From Bog-473 sp963817735 (GTDB lineage: Bacteria > Actinomycetota > Acidimicrobiia > Acidimicrobiales > RAAP-2), in assembly GCA_963817735.1 (NCBI GenBank), contig CAWFPP010000001.1, forward strand, positions 344,730 through 408,729: a DNA stretch of 64,000 nt, written 5' to 3'. Positions 61,813-64,000 of the stretch are shown here, in pieces (positions within the stretch are counted from its first letter, which is position 1; every line of letters starts with the position of its first letter). The notes below the pieces were generated by a model. It saw only the letters and a program-made list of their open reading frames with translations, had not been told where the DNA came from and searched no databases. The position numbers and the translations under genes are program-made.

Positions 61813-62166
61813 ATGATGTCCGATACCCGCAACGGTTCAGAAACTACCGTCGATGATCAGCAGGTGGCTCCCGATGAAATGGTCAGAGTGAATGAAGTGA
61901 TGCGGCTGCTCGATGCCTGGAAGACTCGAATCGACGAGCTCAAGGTCCAAGTGGACCTGGCAAAGCTCGACCTCCATGGCGAGGCGGAGAAACAACTCGA
62001 TCTGGCACGCAACGTGAATCATGTTGCGGCTTCGAAGCTTCGCCTCGCATACGAGGACGCGGCCGCCAATGCCGACACATTGCGCCAGGGCGTGCAACAG
62101 TTCCTCCACGACCTGAATGAAGCCTTTGATGCTGTGCAGGCAGTCATCTCGCGAGTTGACAGCTAG
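61813..62166 (+). CDS. Small helical/coiled-coil protein of unknown function
   Basis: A 117-residue acidic protein, almost wholly helical: MVRVNEVMRLLDAWKTRIDELKVQVDLAKLDLHGEAEKQLDLA (residues 23-65, described by range) gives regular hydrophobic heptads, with a second helix to the end. No Cys, no membrane segment. An AAGGAGGA site precedes ATG 61813. The second ORF between the small basic protein and a USP, it is likely co-induced with them. A cyanobacterial stress-protein-like role is only a guess. Confidence 0.7.
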   Translation: MMSDTRNGSETTVDDQQVAPDEMVRVNEVMRLLDAWKTRIDELKVQVDLAKLDLHGEAEKQLDLARNVNHVAASKLRLAYEDAAANADTLRQGVQQFLHDLNEAFDAVQAVISRVDS

Positions 62167-62232
62167 AACACGTCGTAACCGGCTCAGACACTTGACTGGA
62201 CAACCGTCGACAATTGCGAAAGGAGCGCAACT

Positions 62233-62682
62233 GTGTCGGACGAAGCGACATCACCGGTATCGCCACAGACTCAGGTACCCCAAGAGTTGCGAATCGTCGT
62301 TGGAGTGGAGGGGTCTCCCTGCTCGTCGAGGGCACTGGAGTATGCCGGCGACCAAGCCGCTCTCACAGGCTCGATCTTGCAAGTCGTCAGCGTGTACAAC
62401 GGACTGCCGGGATACGGTTTCACGACTGGCCTCGACCAAGAGGGGGCTGATTCCGTTGTTCGTGAAGCCCTAGAGAAAGTCCAGAAGAAGCACCCGACGG
62501 TGCTGACGAAAGGCGAGGTCGCGTACGGAGTAGCGGGTCCCGTACTGTCCGACGTTAGTGAGGGTGCTTCCGCACTTGTGGTCGGGACAAGAGGACGCGG
62601 TCAGATCGTCGGCGCCCTCCTCGGTTCAACCTCGGAATACGTGCTTCATCACGCGCACTGCATCACCACGCTTGTCCGCTGA
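62233..62682 (+). CDS. Universal stress protein (UspA family)
   Basis: A 149-residue USP with LRIVVGVEGSPCSSRALEYAGDQAA and the ATP-binding signature GTRGRGQIVGALLGSTSEYVLHHA. GTG 62233 follows an AAAGGAG site. It lies 66 bases after the coiled-coil gene and ends the unit that starts at the 61471 site pair. The sequence is close to the USP at 62924, suggesting a local duplication. Confidence 0.92.
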   Translation: MSDEATSPVSPQTQVPQELRIVVGVEGSPCSSRALEYAGDQAALTGSILQVVSVYNGLPGYGFTTGLDQEGADSVVREALEKVQKKHPTVLTKGEVAYGVAGPVLSDVSEGASALVVGTRGRGQIVGALLGSTSEYVLHHAHCITTLVR

Positions 62683-62823
62683 GTTGATCTGCGGGCGCCT
62701 CATACCCTGGCCGTCTCTGGCCCATCGTCAATGATGCTCCGACCGGGTTCCACGCGTGGACCTCTGGGCGGCACATAGTGCCCGACCTCGCCTTACGGCG
62801 AAGTGCTGGAGAACCGGAAATGG

Positions 62824-62859
62824 AGGACTCCTGTCCTTGGTTCTTAGGACCTTCCTCCC
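62824..62859 (+). promoter_or_regulatory. DosR/DevR-like box pair upstream of second USP
   Basis: AGGACTCCTGTCCT (62824-62837) is a perfect palindrome and AGGACCTTCCTCCC follows 22 bases later (62846-62859), 65 bases before the USP start. Spacing and order equal those of the site at 61471. Confidence 0.55.
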
Positions 62860-62923
62860 TAGGCCAATGCCCGCTGACCAGGGACGATAGACATGCGACA
62901 CTGACAAGCCCGAGGAGGTCGCC

Positions 62924-63366
62924 GTGGAATCCAACGGCTCAGCCGATCAGAACGCCGCCGAGCGTCTCATCGTCGTGGGTGTGGATGGATCGGCGTGCGC
63001 CACCCCGCCGTCGAGTTCGCTGCCCGGCAGGCGGCCAATGAAGACTCGCCGCTCCTTGTGGTGAGTGCGTATCACGAAATGCCCGCGGCGGCAGGATTCG
63101 TCGCCGAAGGTGGTTTGATACATGAGGTTGCCGAAGCCGTTGTTGCTGATGCCATTCGCCGAGCCGAGGAGCTCGAGCCCTCCGTCGCGGTGAAGGGCGA
63201 AACTGTGCTCGATGCCCCGGGGCCGGCGCTCGCTCGGCTCAGCGAGGGAGCGACGGCTCTCGTGGTCGGCACCCGAGGACATTCCGAGATAGCAGGGATC
63301 TTCTTGGGATCGGTGTCCCAATATGTCCTGCACCACGCCCCATGCAACACGATCGTGGTGCGATGA
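62924..63366 (+). pseudogene. Universal stress protein, frameshifted
   Basis: From GTG 62924 (GAGGAG site) the first frame reads VESNGSADQNAAERLIVVGVDGSAC. The next frame continues HPAVEFAARQAANEDSPLLVV and ends with the ATP-binding signature GTRGHSEIAGIFLGSVSQYVLHHAPCNTIVV. One missing base near 62997 explains the break; the restored protein has about 147 residues and all USP motifs. It probably is intact in the organism and co-transcribed with the split-barrel gene that follows. Confidence 0.85.
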
Positions 63367-63506
63367 CGGAGAGCATCCTCGCCCGCAAGCTGTTCACTCG
63401 CATCGGCGGGCTTGGCGGTTCGCTGACATTCTCTCGGAGCGAGCAAAGGAGAGCCGAGGCGGTCGGTGGGGACACTCTGTGGCAAGACGAACCCAAGGGA
63501 GGCAAA

Positions 63507-63937
63507 GTGAAGCTCGACCAGCTAGGATCGGCCGTACTCGGTGAGGACGTGTGCCGACGCTCAACTCGGCGTGTGAAGCCGCCGCCAGCGGCGTGGGGCG
63601 AGTCGCTGTTAACGGTGAGCGATCACCGTATGCTGATCCCCGTCATTTTCACCCTGGTGGACGGCGGGATCCTTATTCGTCTCGGCCCTGGATGGGCGGC
63701 GTTTCATCTTGATGGCTCTGCCGTCACGTTTGAGGCTGATCAAGCCGAGGTGACTCAGCGCAGCGGTTGGAGCGTTGTGGTCGAAGGAGTCGCCCACGTT
63801 GTGACGTACGATGACATCGGACGCTTGGGTGTCAATCTCCCCGTACATGCATGGTCACGCTGCCGGGAGTCCGGGTGTTCGAGATTGTCCCGTTCAAGGT
63901 CAGCGGCCGCGGGGTCGAACCCAAATCTCCAAGATGA
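63507..63937 (+). pseudogene. Pyridoxamine-5'-phosphate-oxidase-like FMN split-barrel protein, frameshifted
   Basis: GTG 63507 with an AAGGGAGG site opens KLDQLGSAVLGEDVCRRSTRR. The core reads RMLIPVIFTLVDGGILIRLGPG, then VTFEADQAEVTQRSGWSVVVEG, the usual pattern of small actinobacterial FMN/F420 split-barrel proteins. After HAW the given frame turns into nonsense that stays open to the window end; a shift near 63855 gives LPGVRVFEIVPFKVSGRGVE and a TGA at 63935-63937, a family-like ending. Proteins of this type occur in DosR regulons. The 140-base gap before it holds no gene. Confidence 0.65.
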
Positions 63938-64000
63938 GCCGCGTGACCTTGCGAGTGGACATTCCTGGAGAGAAGAGGACGCAAGCGAGCAGCTTGCGGC

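Noticed and set aside
63938..64000. A possible new gene start (GTG 63943) at the right edge
   Set aside because: Only about 19 codons are visible and there is no ribosome site or recognisable sequence.

Overview
The window is about 64 kb of high-GC DNA with many GTG starts and 4-base ATGA/GTGA overlaps between genes. The content points to an actinobacterium: F420-type LLM oxidoreductases, Lsr2, MptB-like mannosyltransferase, DUF2510, group II truncated haemoglobin, a cytochrome P450 and DosR-type stress genes. The type IV pilus cluster and DUF1214/sulfotransferase pair suggest an Acidimicrobiia-like lineage, but that is inference. No rRNA, CRISPR array or complete insertion sequence is visible; one tRNA-Gly is present.

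Layout. 1-7.8 kb: peroxiredoxin 3' end, secreted GH16 glucanase, ArsR-SRPBCC regulator with a tandem SRPBCC paralogue, then PadR, ABC ATPase and an FtsX-type permease. 7.8-12.2 kb: sulfotransferase/DUF1214 pair, mannosyltransferase, small acidic protein, tRNA-Gly. 12.2-16.4 kb: truncated haemoglobin, crotonase, RDD protein with a nine-residue-repeat partner, double VOC protein, aldo/keto reductase. 16.4-22.9 kb, all minus strand: DNA methyltransferase, two conserved unknown proteins, acetyltransferase, NTF2-like protein, crotonase and LLM oxidoreductase in one tight run. 22.9-28.5 kb: secreted protein, AarF/UbiB-type kinase, and a P450-TetR-LLM operon behind a perfect palindrome.

28.6-35.2 kb: type IV pilus genes for prepilin peptidase, PilT, pilin, PilC and PilB, so assembly and retraction motors are both encoded. 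35.2-39.4 kb: structured leader, small CxxC protein, Lsr2, DUF2510 protein, HtrA protease. 39.7-52.5 kb: catabolic and accessory genes (TauD, two PhyH, alcohol dehydrogenase, DUF488, DapB-like, SDR, VOC, Tat phosphoesterase, pRiA4b ORF-3 protein, paired membrane proteins). 52.8-54.4 kb: a solitary solute-binding protein.

54.7-63.9 kb is a dormancy/stress block: three universal stress proteins, a histone-deacetylase-like enzyme overlapping an acetyltransferase, a Mg2+-type P-type ATPase, an Rv2004c-like phosphotransferase/kinase fusion and an FMN split-barrel protein. Four intergenic regions in it carry paired GGGAC-N4-GTCCC-like boxes with 21-23 bp spacing, the layout of a DosR/DevR regulon. 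No DosR or DosS gene lies in the window.

At least eleven genes are interrupted by apparent single-base shifts of both signs with both halves well conserved. Uncorrected assembly indels explain this better than decay, so several genes marked broken are probably intact in the organism.
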